Shown here: positions 54,697 to 64,000 of the stretch, piece by piece | Position numbering within the stretch: position 1 is the stretch's first letter | Layout of the letters: every line of letters starts with the position of its first letter | Source: Halomonas sp. H10-9-1 | Lineage (GTDB): Bacteria > Pseudomonadota > Gammaproteobacteria > Pseudomonadales > Halomonadaceae | Direction: 5' to 3' | Length of the DNA: 64,000 bases | NCBI RefSeq assembly: GCF_040147005.1 | Contig: NZ_JAMSHO010000001.1 | Coordinates: forward strand, 744,001 to 808,000 | Position numbers and translations under genes: made by a program | The notes under the pieces: generated by a model | What the model was told of the DNA's origin: nothing | Seen by the model: only the letters and a program-made list of their open reading frames with translations | The model's database searches: none

Positions 54697-55563
54697 GTGC
54701 TCTACCGGGACTTCGCCACCCAGGAGGCGATCGACGCCGCCTACGACCCGATGGTCGGCCGCGACCCGGCGGCGCTGGTGGCCGACTGGCGCTCGCGCAG
54801 CGTTGCTGCGCGCGCCCGCCATCGGGTGTCGCTCGATGTGCCCTACGGGCCGACGCTGGCCGAGCGCCTGGATCTCTATCACGCCGAGCGCGCGGCGGGA
54901 GGCGGACCCGCGCCGCTGCACCTGTTCTTCCACGGCGGCTACTGGCGCTCGCTTGGCCACCGGGAGTTCGGCTTTGTCGTCGACGACCTGGTGGCCGCCG
55001 GCATCTCGGTTGGCGTGGTCAACTACGCCCTCTGCCCGACGGTGCGCTTCGCCGAGGTCGTGCGCCAGGCCCGCTCCGCGCTGGCCTGGGCCTATCGCCA
55101 CGCCGCCGAACAGGGCTGCGACCCGGCCAGCATCAGCGTCTCCGGCCACTCCGCCGGCGGGCATCTCAGTGCCATGCTGCTGGCCACCGACTGGGAAGGC
55201 GACTATGGCCTGCCGGCGGACCCGATTCGCGGGGCGCTGTGCGTCAGCGGCCTCTTTGATCTCGGTCCCTTTCCCTGGTCCTGGCTGCAGCCCAAGCTGC
55301 GTCTCGATGGCCGCGACGTCGCCGAGTTCAGCCCCGCCTTCCTCCCCTGTCGTAGTACGGCCAGGGTCAGCCTGGTGGCCGGCGGTGAGGAGTCCGACGA
55401 GTTCGCCCGCCAGATGGTGGAATACGCCACCCACCTGGGCGAGCAGGGCATCGAGGTAGAGCAGGCTCTGCTGCCCGGCGACGACCACTTCTCGATCCTC
55501 GAGCACTACCTCGACGGCGGGCGGCTGGCCGAGACCATCCAGGGGTTTCATACCCCCAGGTAG
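54697..55563 (+). CDS. Alpha/beta hydrolase, kynurenine formamidase-like
   Basis: A 288-residue hydrolase. The oxyanion motif HGGYWRSLG lies near residue 76, the nucleophile elbow in SVSGHSAGGHLSAM near 145 and the C-terminal His in LPGDDHFSILEHYL near 268. The HGGYW and GHSAGGH motifs are characteristic of the KynB-like/arylformamidase alpha/beta hydrolase group, which also includes other small esterases. The start GTG 54697 is one base after the dsbB stop. No tryptophan catabolism genes are adjacent, so the substrate is uncertain. Its last 16 bases overlap the converging livF gene. Confidence 0.8.
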   Translation: MLYRDFATQEAIDAAYDPMVGRDPAALVADWRSRSVAARARHRVSLDVPYGPTLAERLDLYHAERAAGGGPAPLHLFFHGGYWRSLGHREFGFVVDDLVAAGISVGVVNYALCPTVRFAEVVRQARSALAWAYRHAAEQGCDPASISVSGHSAGGHLSAMLLATDWEGDYGLPADPIRGALCVSGLFDLGPFPWSWLQPKLRLDGRDVAEFSPAFLPCRSTARVSLVAGGEESDEFARQMVEYATHLGEQGIEVEQALLPGDDHFSILEHYLDGGRLAETIQGFHTPR

Positions 55564-56233
55564 CGGTCGCGCAGCGACTCGCTGAGCGCCTCGGGTGGCC
55601 CACTCCAGGCGCTGCGCCCCTTCTCCAGCAGTACGCAGCGGTCGGCCAGCGGCAGCAGCTCCGAGAGCGTCTTGTCGACGATCAGGATCGCCTGGCCCTG
55701 GCCCTTGAGGTGGCGGATCGCCTGCCAGATCTCCAGGCGGATCACCGGCGCCAGCCCCTCGGTGGCCTCGTCGAGCACCAGCAGGCGTGGATTGGTCATC
55801 AGCGCTCGGCCGATGGCCAGCATCTGCTGTTCACCGCCGGAGAGGGTCGCCGCGGCCTGGCGGTTGCGCTCGCCCAGCCGCGGGAAGAGCGCCTCGACCG
55901 CCTCCAGGCTCCACTCGCCGGGGCGGGCGGCCACCAGCAGGTTCTCGCGCACCGTCAGGTTGGGGAAGCAGCGCCGCCCCTCGGGCACCAGGCCCAGGCC
56001 CAGGCGGGCGATGCGGTGGGGCGCCAGGCCGCGCAGCTCGCGTCCCGCGAAGGTGACGCGGCCGGCGTGGGGCGGCGTGAGTCCGAAGATCGAGCGGATG
56101 GTGGTGGTCTTGCCCATGCCGTTGCGCCCCATCAGCGCCACCATCTGGCCCGCCTGGACCTCCAGGTCCACGCCGAACAGCGCCTGGGCAGGACCATAGC
56201 GGGTCTCGATGGCTTCCACCTTGAGCATGACGG

Positions 56234-56237
<4 letters not shown>
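55548..56237 (-). CDS. livF: Branched-chain amino acid-type ABC importer ATPase LivF
   Basis: A 229-residue ATPase. Walker A is GRNGMGKTTTIRSI near residue 37, the signature TLSGGEQQMLAIGRAL near 130 and Walker B LLVLDEATEGLAPV near 153. GLVPEGRRCFPNLTVRENL is typical of LivF. GTG 56237 overlaps the livG stop as GTGA, so livGF are coupled. It is the last gene of the livKHMGF-type operon and ends tail-to-tail with the hydrolase gene. In the HAAT family this ATPase pairs with LivG on the cytoplasmic face. Confidence 0.93.
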
Positions 56238-56969
<732 letters not shown>

Positions 56970-56977
<8 letters not shown>

Positions 56978-58004
56978 GGGGCTCCCTCCCCGTCAGCCAG
57001 CCCATCACGCCGTGGCGGGCGAACAGCACCACCCCGAGCAGCACCAGGCCCAGGAACAGTTGCCAGTACTCGGTCAGCCCGCCGAGCAGGGTCTCCATGC
57101 TGATATACAGCACGGCCCCGGCTAGCGGGCCGTAGAGGCGCCCCACGCCGCCGAGGATGACGATCACCATCAGCTCGCCCGACATGTGCCAGCTGAGCAT
57201 GCTGGGGCTGACGAAGCCGTTGAGGTCGGCATACAGCGCACCGGCCAGGCCGGTGATCATCGCCGAGATGACGAAGGCCACCAGGCGCACCGGGTAGGGA
57301 TTGATCCCGGCGGTGGCCAGGCGGGTGTCGTTGAGTCGCGCCATGCTGAGTGCCGCGCCGAAGCGCGAGCCCATCAGTCGCGAGGTGAGTGCCATGGACA
57401 GGACGAGGCCGACGAAACAGACCAGGAAGAAGGTCAGCGGGTCCTGGGTGTCGAGCCCCGGCAGGGTGTTGCGAATATAGATCGGCAGGCCGTCCTGGCC
57501 GCCATAGGTGGGCCAGGAGTTGGCGAAGTAGTAGACCATCTGGGCGAAGGCCAGGGTGATCATGATGAAGTAGACCCCGGTGGTGCGCAGCGAGACGGCG
57601 CCGATCAGCAGCGCCAGCAGGCCGCAGGCCAGCATCGCGACTGGCCACAGTACCAGCATGCTGTCGCTGCCGGGCAGCACGCCCAGGAAGGCGCTGGTAT
57701 CGAAGGCGTGGTAGGCGCCGATGCCAGCCACGTAGCCGCCCAGGCCGAAGTAGGCGGCGTGGCCGAAGCTGACCATGCCGCCATGGCCGAGAGCCAGGTT
57801 GAGGCCCACCGCGGCCATGGCGATCAGCGTCAGCCGCGAGGCCAGCGTGACGTAGTAGGGGTGGCCCAGCAGGTCGGCTGCCACCGGCAGCACCAGCAAC
57901 AGGGCGAGCATGGCGAGCTGTACCATGCCCCGGCGGCCGAGGCGGCGCGGCGGGCAGGGGGCAAGGCCGCTCGGCACGGTGTCGGAAGGCGTCTGGTCAG
58001 TCAT
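56970..58004 (-). CDS. livM: Branched-chain amino acid-type ABC importer permease LivM
   Basis: A 344-residue permease with about ten hydrophobic segments. Family landmarks are AVGLNLALGHGGMVSFGHAAYFGLGGYV (near residue 62, cited for position only) and GVGRLYGPLAGAVLYISMETLLGG near 285 (likewise). A basic N-terminal tail of about 25 residues precedes helix 1. It overlaps livH by 8 bases and livG by 8, so the four membrane and ATPase genes form one coupled unit. Confidence 0.93.
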
Positions 58005-58917
58005 TGACGGCGAAGAGTCCCTTGGGCTTGAAGGCGAGGATCACGGCCATGAGGATATAGATCAGCATCGAGGCCAGGGCGGCGCCCACGTCGGTGGCCT
58101 CCGCGGGGGGCAGCACGGCGCGGAAGGCCAGCGGCAGGAATACCCGGCCCAGGGTGTCGACCACGCCCACCAGCAGGGCGCCGAGCAGCGCCCCCTTGAT
58201 GGAGCCGATGCCGCCGATCACGATCACCACGAAGGCCAGGATCAGCACCGGCTCACCCATGCCCACCTGCACCGACTGCAGGGCACCGACCATGGCCCCG
58301 GCGAGGCCGGCCAGCCCCGCTCCCAGCGCGAACACCGCGGTGTAGAGCCGCGAGATGTCGATGCCCAGGGCGCCGATCATCTCGCGATCGCTCTCGCCGG
58401 CGCGCACCCGCATGCCCAACTGGGTCCGCGCGATCAGCAGGTAGAGGCCAATGGCCACGGTGATGCCCACGCCGATGATCACCAGCCGGTAGAGCGGGTA
58501 GCGGGCATCGCCCGGCAGGGTGACGAAGCCCGACAGCCAGGCCGGGGTGTTCAGCCACAGCGGCGAGGAGCCGAACAGCCAGCGGGTGCCCTCGGAGAAG
58601 ATCAGGATCAGCGCGAAGGTGGCCAGTACCTGGTCCAGGTGCGGGCGGTGGTAGAGGCGCCGGATCACCACCAGCTCCACCACGGCACCCACCGCGGCGG
58701 CCCCCAGCAGGCCGGCCGTGAGGCCGAGCAGGAAGGAGCCGCTGGCCGCGGTCACCGCGGCGGTGAGGTAGGCCCCCACCATGTAGAAGGAGCCATGGGC
58801 CAGGTTGATCAGCCCCATGACCCCGAATACCAGGGTCAGGCCGCTGGCCATCAGGAACAGCATGGTGCCCAGTTGCAGGCCGTTGATCAGTTGTTCGAGA
58901 AGCAGGGTGGCTGACAA
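57997..58917 (-). CDS. livH: Branched-chain amino acid-type ABC importer permease LivH
   Basis: The 306-residue permease has about eight hydrophobic segments and the LivH signature MASGLTLVFGVMGLINLAHGS near residue 23 and GGIGSIKGALLGALLVGVVDTLG near 245 (both as position markers). The apparent start is TTG at 58917, with poor upstream Shine-Dalgarno pairing, which may keep expression below that of the binding protein. The repeat field 58936-59080 separates it from the binding-protein gene upstream. Confidence 0.9.
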   Translation of the reverse strand: MSATLLLEQLINGLQLGTMLFLMASGLTLVFGVMGLINLAHGSFYMVGAYLTAAVTAASGSFLLGLTAGLLGAAAVGAVVELVVIRRLYHRPHLDQVLATFALILIFSEGTRWLFGSSPLWLNTPAWLSGFVTLPGDARYPLYRLVIIGVGITVAIGLYLLIARTQLGMRVRAGESDREMIGALGIDISRLYTAVFALGAGLAGLAGAMVGALQSVQVGMGEPVLILAFVVIVIGGIGSIKGALLGALLVGVVDTLGRVFLPLAFRAVLPPAEATDVGAALASMLIYILMAVILAFKPKGLFAVND

Positions 58918-58935
58918 GCGCTGAGATCCGTGGAT

Positions 58936-59080
58936 GGTGAGTAGTGAGTGGTGAGGTGTGAGGTGTGAGTGGTGTGGGGTGAGGCGTAAGGCGTGAGGCG
59001 TTACCCCTCACCAGCCGCGCAGCGGCGCTTACCCCTCACTCCTCACCAGCGAAGCGCTCACCCCTCATCAGAGCGAAGCG
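58936..59080. repeat. GTGAGG/CCTCAC repeat field between livK-type and livH genes
   Basis: The left half (58936-59000) is an irregular array of 7-8-base GTGAGTG, GTGAGGT and GTGAGGC units. The right half (59002-59068) has inverted complements (CCCCTCAC three times, CTCCTCAC once) alternating with CAGC-GAAGCGC-type segments. The halves can pair extensively in the transcript. Confidence 0.7.
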
Positions 59081-59083
59081 CGC

Positions 59084-60226
59084 TCACATCTTGCAGTCGG
59101 GGTAGTAGACGTCCTGGATGTCCTCCACCGCGACGCCCAGCAGGCGGTTGGTGGGTTCGCCGTCCTCGCCCGCGACCACCTCGCGGACATAGATGTCCTG
59201 GATGGGGTGGTGGTTGGGGCCGAAGCGAAACTCGCCACGCACCGAGTCGAAGTCGGCCTCGCGAAGCGCCTCGCGGAAGGCGGCCTGGTCATCGGGGTGG
59301 GCCTGCTCCAGGGCGGAGAGGATCAGGTTGGCGGTGTCGAAGCCCTGGGCGGCATACAGGGTCGGCATGCGGCCGTAGGCCTCGCGGAAGCTCTCGACGA
59401 AGGCGCGGTTGGTGGCGTTGTCGAGGTCGTGGGCCCACAGCGAGGTGTTGCGGGCGCCGATGGCGGCCTCGCCAACCGCCTTGATCAGGATCTCGTCGAA
59501 GGAGAAGGCCGCGCCGAACACCGGCATCTCGACGCCCGCGTTCTGCCACTGCTTCATGAACGAGATGCCCATGCCGCCGGGCAGGAAGAAGAACAGGCTG
59601 TCGGCATCGCTGGCGCGGATCTGGGCGATCTCGGCTGCGTAGTCGGTCTGGCCCATCTGGGTGTAGAGCTCGCCTGCCACCTCGCCCTCGAAGAGGTGCT
59701 TGAAGCCGGCCAGGGCGTCGGTGCCCGCCGGGTAGTTGGGGGCCATGATGATGGGGTTCTCGTAGCCCTGCTCGCGCATCCAGGCGCCCATGGCACCGTG
59801 CAGGTTGTCGTTCTGGTAGGCGACGTTGAAGTAGTTCTCGTGGCACATGCGACCGGCGAGGTCCGAGGGCCCGGCGTTGGGGGAGAGGTAGAAGGTCCCC
59901 TGGCGCACCACCGAGGGCACCACGGCCATGGCCAGGTTGGACCAGATGATGCCGGTCATGATGTCCACGTCATCGCGCTGCATGAACTCGTTGGCCAGGT
60001 TACGCGCCAGGTCGGGCTTGCGGGCATCGTCCTGCACCAGCACCTCGATATCGTCGCGGCCCGACTGCTCGATGGCCAGCAGGAAGGCGTCGCGCACATC
60101 GACACCCAGATGGGAGCCGCCCCCGGAGAGGGTGGTGATCATGCCGATCTTCACCTCTTCGGCGTGGGCGGTGGCAAGGCCGCCGGCGAGGAGCAGGCCG
60201 AGACCCAGGCGAGCAAGCTGTTTCAT
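59084..60226 (-). CDS. Periplasmic substrate-binding protein of HAAT-family ABC importer
   Basis: A 380-residue type I periplasmic binding protein with signal peptide (residues 1-22, ending AHAEE). The mature part starts VKIGMITTLSGGGSHLGVDV and has the LivK-type bilobal pattern, including GIIWSNLAMAVVPSV near 92 and LYAAQGFDTANLILSAL near 290. It delivers substrate to LivHM. The sequence is closer to binding proteins for aromatic or other organic acids and amides than to classical LivK, so I do not assign leucine/isoleucine/valine specificity. GAGG precedes the start at 60226. The next 250 bp hold its promoter region but no gene. Confidence 0.88.
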   Translation of the reverse strand: MKQLARLGLGLLLAGGLATAHAEEVKIGMITTLSGGGSHLGVDVRDAFLLAIEQSGRDDIEVLVQDDARKPDLARNLANEFMQRDDVDIMTGIIWSNLAMAVVPSVVRQGTFYLSPNAGPSDLAGRMCHENYFNVAYQNDNLHGAMGAWMREQGYENPIIMAPNYPAGTDALAGFKHLFEGEVAGELYTQMGQTDYAAEIAQIRASDADSLFFFLPGGMGISFMKQWQNAGVEMPVFGAAFSFDEILIKAVGEAAIGARNTSLWAHDLDNATNRAFVESFREAYGRMPTLYAAQGFDTANLILSALEQAHPDDQAAFREALREADFDSVRGEFRFGPNHHPIQDIYVREVVAGEDGEPTNRLLGVAVEDIQDVYYPDCKM

Positions 60227-60476
60227 GGAGAACCTCGGGAGTGTTGTTGTTAAGCAGTGGCTTGGTGTTGTTGGCGTCGACATAGACTACCAAGTAAACG
60301 CCGGCGCCAGGCAATCGAAAAGGCCGCGATGGTCCTCTTGACGCCATGGGTTCTCCACGTTTGCGGTCGCAGGATTGACAGCCGTCGATGGTAGCGCGAC
60401 TCTGAGGCTCACCCGGCCGGGCGCTGGACGCCCTCGGTACCCGCGAGCTTGCTCGACCAAACGAATGGAGGCCCCC

Positions 60477-60980
60477 ATGCTGGAAGATTGCAAGAGCGCC
60501 CTGGAGCGCTGGGGCGGCGTACACAAGCTGATCGATCGTTGGCTGGATGAGCGCCGCGAGCTGCTGGTCAACTTCGTCGAGCTCAAGGAGGCCTGCGACG
60601 CCGAGCTGGAAGCGGTGACCAAGGAGCGCATCGACGGCTTCAGCGAACTGCTGATGGACTACATCAGCGCCGGCCACTTCGAGGTCTACCCCCAGCTGCG
60701 CGAGGAGGCCCGCGCCTTCGAGGATGAATCGGCTCTGACCCTGGCCGACCGACTGCTGGAGCGCCTGGAGATGTCCACCGAACTGGTGCTCGACTTCGAT
60801 GCCGAGTACGCCAGTCCCGGCCGCGTGCGCCAGCACCTCGCCCGCCTGCCTGCCTGGCTGGAGCGCCTGGCCCACGGCCTCACCGAACGCTTCTCCCTGG
60901 AAGACCAACTGATCGGGCGCATTCACGCCCGCCATGCGCCCGATGCGGCCCGCGCCGAAGCCGTTTCCCGCACCACGTAG
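60477..60980 (+). CDS. rsd: Rsd/AlgQ-family anti-sigma 70 regulator
   Basis: The 167-residue helical protein opens with CKSALERWGGVHKLIDRWLD, followed by ERRELLVNFVEL and DYISAGHFEVYPQLREEA, the Rsd/AlgQ pattern. Rsd binds sigma 70 and favours alternative sigma factors in stationary phase. ATG 60477 has GGAGG upstream; an in-frame ATG 12 bases earlier would use that sequence as coding. Its TAG stop is formed by the first bases of a REP-like repeat. Confidence 0.92.
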   Translation: MLEDCKSALERWGGVHKLIDRWLDERRELLVNFVELKEACDAELEAVTKERIDGFSELLMDYISAGHFEVYPQLREEARAFEDESALTLADRLLERLEMSTELVLDFDAEYASPGRVRQHLARLPAWLERLAHGLTERFSLEDQLIGRIHARHAPDAARAEAVSRTT

Positions 60981-61086
60981 GAGGGATGCTCTGCATCGCG
61001 ACTGGCGCCGTCAGGCGCCCGGGGGTATTACCGAAATCACCGGGAGGCCTTCGGCCTCCAGTCGCGAGACGCAGTCTCCCTCCTAC
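60977..61086. repeat. REP/BIME-like pair of inverted repeat units
   Basis: Two related units face each other. Unit 1 (60977 rightward) and unit 2 (61086 leftward) both begin GTAGGAGGGA, share TCGCGACTGG and continue into a small hairpin, GGCGCC-GTCA-GGCGCC in one and GGAGGCC-GAA-GGCCTCC in the other, then CCCGG. The pair forms one long imperfect cruciform between convergent genes and probably terminates both. Confidence 0.75.
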
Positions 61087-64000
61087 TGCTTGGATTCACG
61101 CTTTTTCCTCCGCGGTTCCAGCACCAGCATGCAGGGCGTCAGCAGCAGGGTCAGGCCGGTGGCGAAGGTCAGGCCGCCGGCGATGGCGCTGGAGAGCTGG
61201 GTCCACCACTGGGTGGAGGGGGCCCCGAGCCCAAGGCTCGGGGCGAGCAGGTCGACGTTGACCCCCAGCACCATGGGCGCAAGGCCCAGCACCGTGGTCA
61301 CCGCGGTGAGCAGCACCGGCCGCAGGCGCAGGCTGCCCGCCTCCAGGGCCGCCTCGAAGGGGGGGCGCCCCTCGCCGCGCAATTCGTTGTAGGTGTCGAT
61401 CAGCACGATGTTGTTGTTCACCACGATGCCCGCCAGGGCGATGATGCCCATTCCCACCATCACGATGCCGAAGGGCTGAGCGTTGGCCAGCAGCCCCAGC
61501 AGCACCCCCGCGGTGGAGAAGACGATCGCCGAGAGCACCAGCCCCGCCTGGTAGAAGCTGTTGAACTGGGTCACCAGGATCAGTGCCATCAGCCCGATGG
61601 CCACCATGAAGGCGCCGGCCAGGAAGCGGCTCGCCTCCTGCTGATCCTCCTGCTCACCGGCGATGCTCACCTGCACCCCCTCGGGGGGCTCGCCGGCGGC
61701 CTCGAGCAGGGCGCGCAGCCGCTCGTCGGCGCTGGCGTCGCTGGTCACGTCGGCCTCGAGGGTAATGGCGCGGCGGCCATCGATGCGGTGCAGGGTGCCC
61801 ACCTTGGGGGCCGGCTCCACCGATACGAAGTGCGATAGCGGCACCTGCCCCCGGGAGGTGTTGAGGCTCAGCCGGCCCAACTGGTCCAGGGTGCGGTCAC
61901 CCTCCGGCAGGCGCACCCGGATATCCACCTCGTCGTCGACCCCTTCGGGACGGTAACTGGCTACCTGGACGCCGGTGGTCAGCAGTTGCACCGCGCTGCC
62001 CACGCTGGTCACGTCGGTGTCGAAGCGGGCCGCCGCCTCGCGGTCGACGATGATCCGCCACTCCACCCCGGGCAGGCTACGGTTGTCCTCGATGTCGCGG
62101 AAACCACCCAGCTCCCCCATCAGCTCGCGCAGCCGGTCCACCGCCTGGTCGGCGAGCCTGGGCGTCTGGCCACCGATCTCCAGCACGATCGGCTTGCCCT
62201 CGCCGGGGCCCGTCTGCTGCTGGCGGAACTCCAGCGTGAGGCCGGGTAGGTCGGCGGTCCGCTCGTGCATCTCGTCGAAGATGGCGCTCAGTGGCCGGCG
62301 CCGATGCCAGTCGATCAGCTGGAACTGCAGCACGCCGATGACGTCGGCGCCGAGCTGCTCGTTGGAGGTGGCGAAGGAGCGCGCATAGAGTGCCTCAACC
62401 TCGCTCATCCCGCCTAGCCTAGCCTCCACCCGGCGCACCATGGCGTCCTTCTCCTCGATGGAGAAGTCGCCGCGCGTGCGCACCAACACCTGGGCGCTGT
62501 CGGGCTCCACGCTGGGGAAGAACTCCACCCCATGGTTGAAGCGCGCATAGGCGGTGTAGATCAGCGCCATCAGTAGCACGGCGAACAGCAGGGTCAGCAC
62601 CGGGTGGGCGAGCAGCCGTGACAGCGCCGTGCGATAGAGCCGGCCGCCGGCCGTGGCGTCCACCGGCGCCGAGCCCGCAGAGGCTGCGCGAGCGCCGAAC
62701 ACGCTGCCCAGGGTGGGCAGGAAGACCAGCGCCATGGCCAGCGAGGCGAGCAGGCAGAGGATCACCGTGGCGGGGAGGTACTTCATGAACTCGCCCACCA
62801 TGCCCGGCCAGAACAGTAGCGGCACGAAGACCGCCAGGGTGGTGGCGGTGGAGGCGATCACCGGCCAGCTCATGCGGGTCGCCGCCTCGAGCCACGCCTG
62901 GCGTGGCGCCATGCCCTGGCGTAGATGGCGGTCGGCCAGCTCGCTGACCACGATGGCGCCGTCCACCAGCATGCCGGCCACCAGGATCAGCGCGAACAGC
63001 ACCACGATATTGAGGGTGTAGCCCACCGCCCAGATCATCAGGATGCCGCTGAGGAAGGCGCCGGGGATGGTCAGCCCCACCAGCATGGCGCTGCGCGTGC
63101 CCATGGCGGCCAGGATCACGATCAGCACCAGCACCACCGCGGTGACCACGTTGTTGAGAAGCTCCGAGAGCATGTCCTCGACGAACTCGGACTGGTCGGT
63201 AATGGTGGTGATCGCAAGCCCCTCGGGAATCAGCCCCCCGGCCTGCTCGAACAGTGCCTGGACTTGCTCCACGGTGGCGATGATATTGGCCCCGGCGCGC
63301 TTGGAGATCTCCAGCACCAGCGCCGGCTGGCCATCGATCCGCGCATACCCCTCGGGGTCCTTGAAGGTGGGGCGAATGGTCGCCACGTCACCGAAGGTCA
63401 CCACCCGGTCGCCGTCCACCTTCACCGGCATGGCCATCACGTCCTCCAGGGTCTCGATGACCCCGGGCACCTTCATGCCCAGCCGGCCGGCACCGGTGTC
63501 CAGGCTGCCGGCCGCCACCAGGCGGTTGTTGCGGTTGACCAGGTTGAACAGGGTGGCGAAGTCGATGCCATAGCTCGACAGCACCAGGGGGTCGACCACG
63601 ATCTCCAGCAGCTCCTCGCGGTCGCCGCCGATATCCACCTCGAGCACCTCGGCGATGCCCTCGATCTCCTCCTTGATGCGCTGTGCAATGGCCACCCGCA
63701 GGCGCTCCTCCACGCTGCCGGAGAGGCCGATGGAGAGCACCGGGAACTCGCTGACGTTGACCTCCACGACGCGTGGCTCCTCGGCCTCGGAGGGCAGCTC
63801 CGCCTTGGCGATATCGACCTTCTCGCGCACGTCGGAGAGTGCCTGGTCGGCATCGAAGCCGGCATCGAACTCCAGGGTGATGGAGGCGTGGCCCTCACTG
63901 GACTGGGAGGTCATCTTGCGTAGCCCCTCGATGCTGCGCAGCTCCTGCTCCATGGGGCGCACCAGCAGACGCTCGCCGTCCTCGGGGCTGATCCCCTCGA
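61083..64000 (-). CDS. RND-family efflux permease, N-terminal part outside window
   Basis: About 970 residues of an inner-membrane RND pump are visible; the frame is open through the right edge, so the start lies beyond it. Landmarks are VREKVDIAKAELPSEAEEPRVVEV-type porter sequence (position marker), TM4 segment GMLVDGAIVVSELADRHLRQG (marker) and NNNIVLIDTYNELRGEG near the end. The TM4 pair that is Asp-Asp in AcrB reads Asp-Gly here, so only one proton-relay aspartate is kept, as in several HAE-like subgroups. It exports drugs or other amphiphiles with an adaptor not visible here. Its TAG stop is part of the REP-like unit. Confidence 0.92.
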   Translation of the reverse strand, partial: EGISPEDGERLLVRPMEQELRSIEGLRKMTSQSSEGHASITLEFDAGFDADQALSDVREKVDIAKAELPSEAEEPRVVEVNVSEFPVLSIGLSGSVEERLRVAIAQRIKEEIEGIAEVLEVDIGGDREELLEIVVDPLVLSSYGIDFATLFNLVNRNNRLVAAGSLDTGAGRLGMKVPGVIETLEDVMAMPVKVDGDRVVTFGDVATIRPTFKDPEGYARIDGQPALVLEISKRAGANIIATVEQVQALFEQAGGLIPEGLAITTITDQSEFVEDMLSELLNNVVTAVVLVLIVILAAMGTRSAMLVGLTIPGAFLSGILMIWAVGYTLNIVVLFALILVAGMLVDGAIVVSELADRHLRQGMAPRQAWLEAATRMSWPVIASTATTLAVFVPLLFWPGMVGEFMKYLPATVILCLLASLAMALVFLPTLGSVFGARAASAGSAPVDATAGGRLYRTALSRLLAHPVLTLLFAVLLMALIYTAYARFNHGVEFFPSVEPDSAQVLVRTRGDFSIEEKDAMVRRVEARLGGMSEVEALYARSFATSNEQLGADVIGVLQFQLIDWHRRRPLSAIFDEMHERTADLPGLTLEFRQQQTGPGEGKPIVLEIGGQTPRLADQAVDRLRELMGELGGFRDIEDNRSLPGVEWRIIVDREAAARFDTDVTSVGSAVQLLTTGVQVASYRPEGVDDEVDIRVRLPEGDRTLDQLGRLSLNTSRGQVPLSHFVSVEPAPKVGTLHRIDGRRAITLEADVTSDASADERLRALLEAAGEPPEGVQVSIAGEQEDQQEASRFLAGAFMVAIGLMALILVTQFNSFYQAGLVLSAIVFSTAGVLLGLLANAQPFGIVMVGMGIIALAGIVVNNNIVLIDTYNELRGEGRPPFEAALEAGSLRLRPVLLTAVTTVLGLAPMVLGVNVDLLAPSLGLGAPSTQWWTQLSSAIAGGLTFATGLTLLLTPCMLVLEPRRKKRESKQ

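Noticed and set aside
58936..59080. CRISPR-like array
   Set aside because: Units are 7-8 bases, irregular, without spacers of uniform length, and no cas genes are present.

Overview
This is a 64 kb piece of GC-rich (roughly 65-70 % by eye) bacterial chromosome with tightly packed genes, short intergenic gaps and many 1-8 base gene overlaps. Gene content points to a gammaproteobacterium: rsd, hslO, proteobacterial-type gshA, dsbB, tex, ATP-dependent pckA and an N-terminally anchored glutamate-synthase-like protein are all present. The metabolic mix, and an intergenic repeat whose spurious translation I associate with Halomonas and Chromohalobacter, suggest the Halomonadaceae. That family assignment is inference. 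I see no rRNA, tRNA, CRISPR array, prophage or transposase gene.

Layout, left part. 1-1024: 3' part of an AAA-type ATPase cut by the window edge. 1061-3760: chrA split by a frameshift in a C9 tract, then azlCD, then a decayed C-terminus of a TRAP transporter large subunit beside an Ldh_2-family reductase (3771-4811). 4812-5407: a small ORF and a pair of 50-bp direct repeats. 5408-9505: a LysR regulator divergent from a small membrane protein, a sodium:solute symporter and an M20 amidohydrolase. 9588-16130: the gcvT-sdaA glycine/serine operon with two operator-like palindromes, a YdhR-type protein, an unusually long isocitrate dehydrogenase-like enzyme with an internal duplication, and a threonine ammonia-lyase. 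16312-22481: a DUF533 protein, pgpA, and a PepSY / response regulator / histidine kinase / PhoD-like phosphatase operon divergent from a second PepSY protein. 22579-30068: an FMN glutamate-synthase-like protein, a TauE/SafE permease, ChaC, and a LysR-controlled mmsA plus GMC oxidoreductase pair.

Layout, right part. 30069-38100: a cold-shock gene behind three 20-bp iterons, an esterase, a diguanylate cyclase, PIN-PhoH, a patatin and two L,D-transpeptidase-type proteins. 38101-47806: an ABC exporter, an M23 peptidase, pirin with its divergent LysR gene, a glutathionyl-hydroquinone reductase, hslO and pckA. 48198-55563: an acyl-CoA synthetase, tex, and a gshA-dsbB-hydrolase run. 55548-60226: a complete livKHMGF-type ABC importer. 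60477-64000: rsd converging on a truncated RND efflux pump.

I found no unmistakable new multi-gene system. The most interesting signals are non-coding. They are a MITE-like element (13-bp perfect terminal inverted repeats, 11-bp flanking direct repeats, and a degenerate second copy 33 kb away), a REP/BIME-like inverted pair supplying the stop codons of both rsd and the RND gene, tandem 20-bp iterons directly upstream of a cold-shock promoter, paired GTTTCC/GGAAAC operators upstream of gcvT, a GTGAGG/CCTCAC repeat field between livK and livH, and a HexR-like palindrome before pckA.
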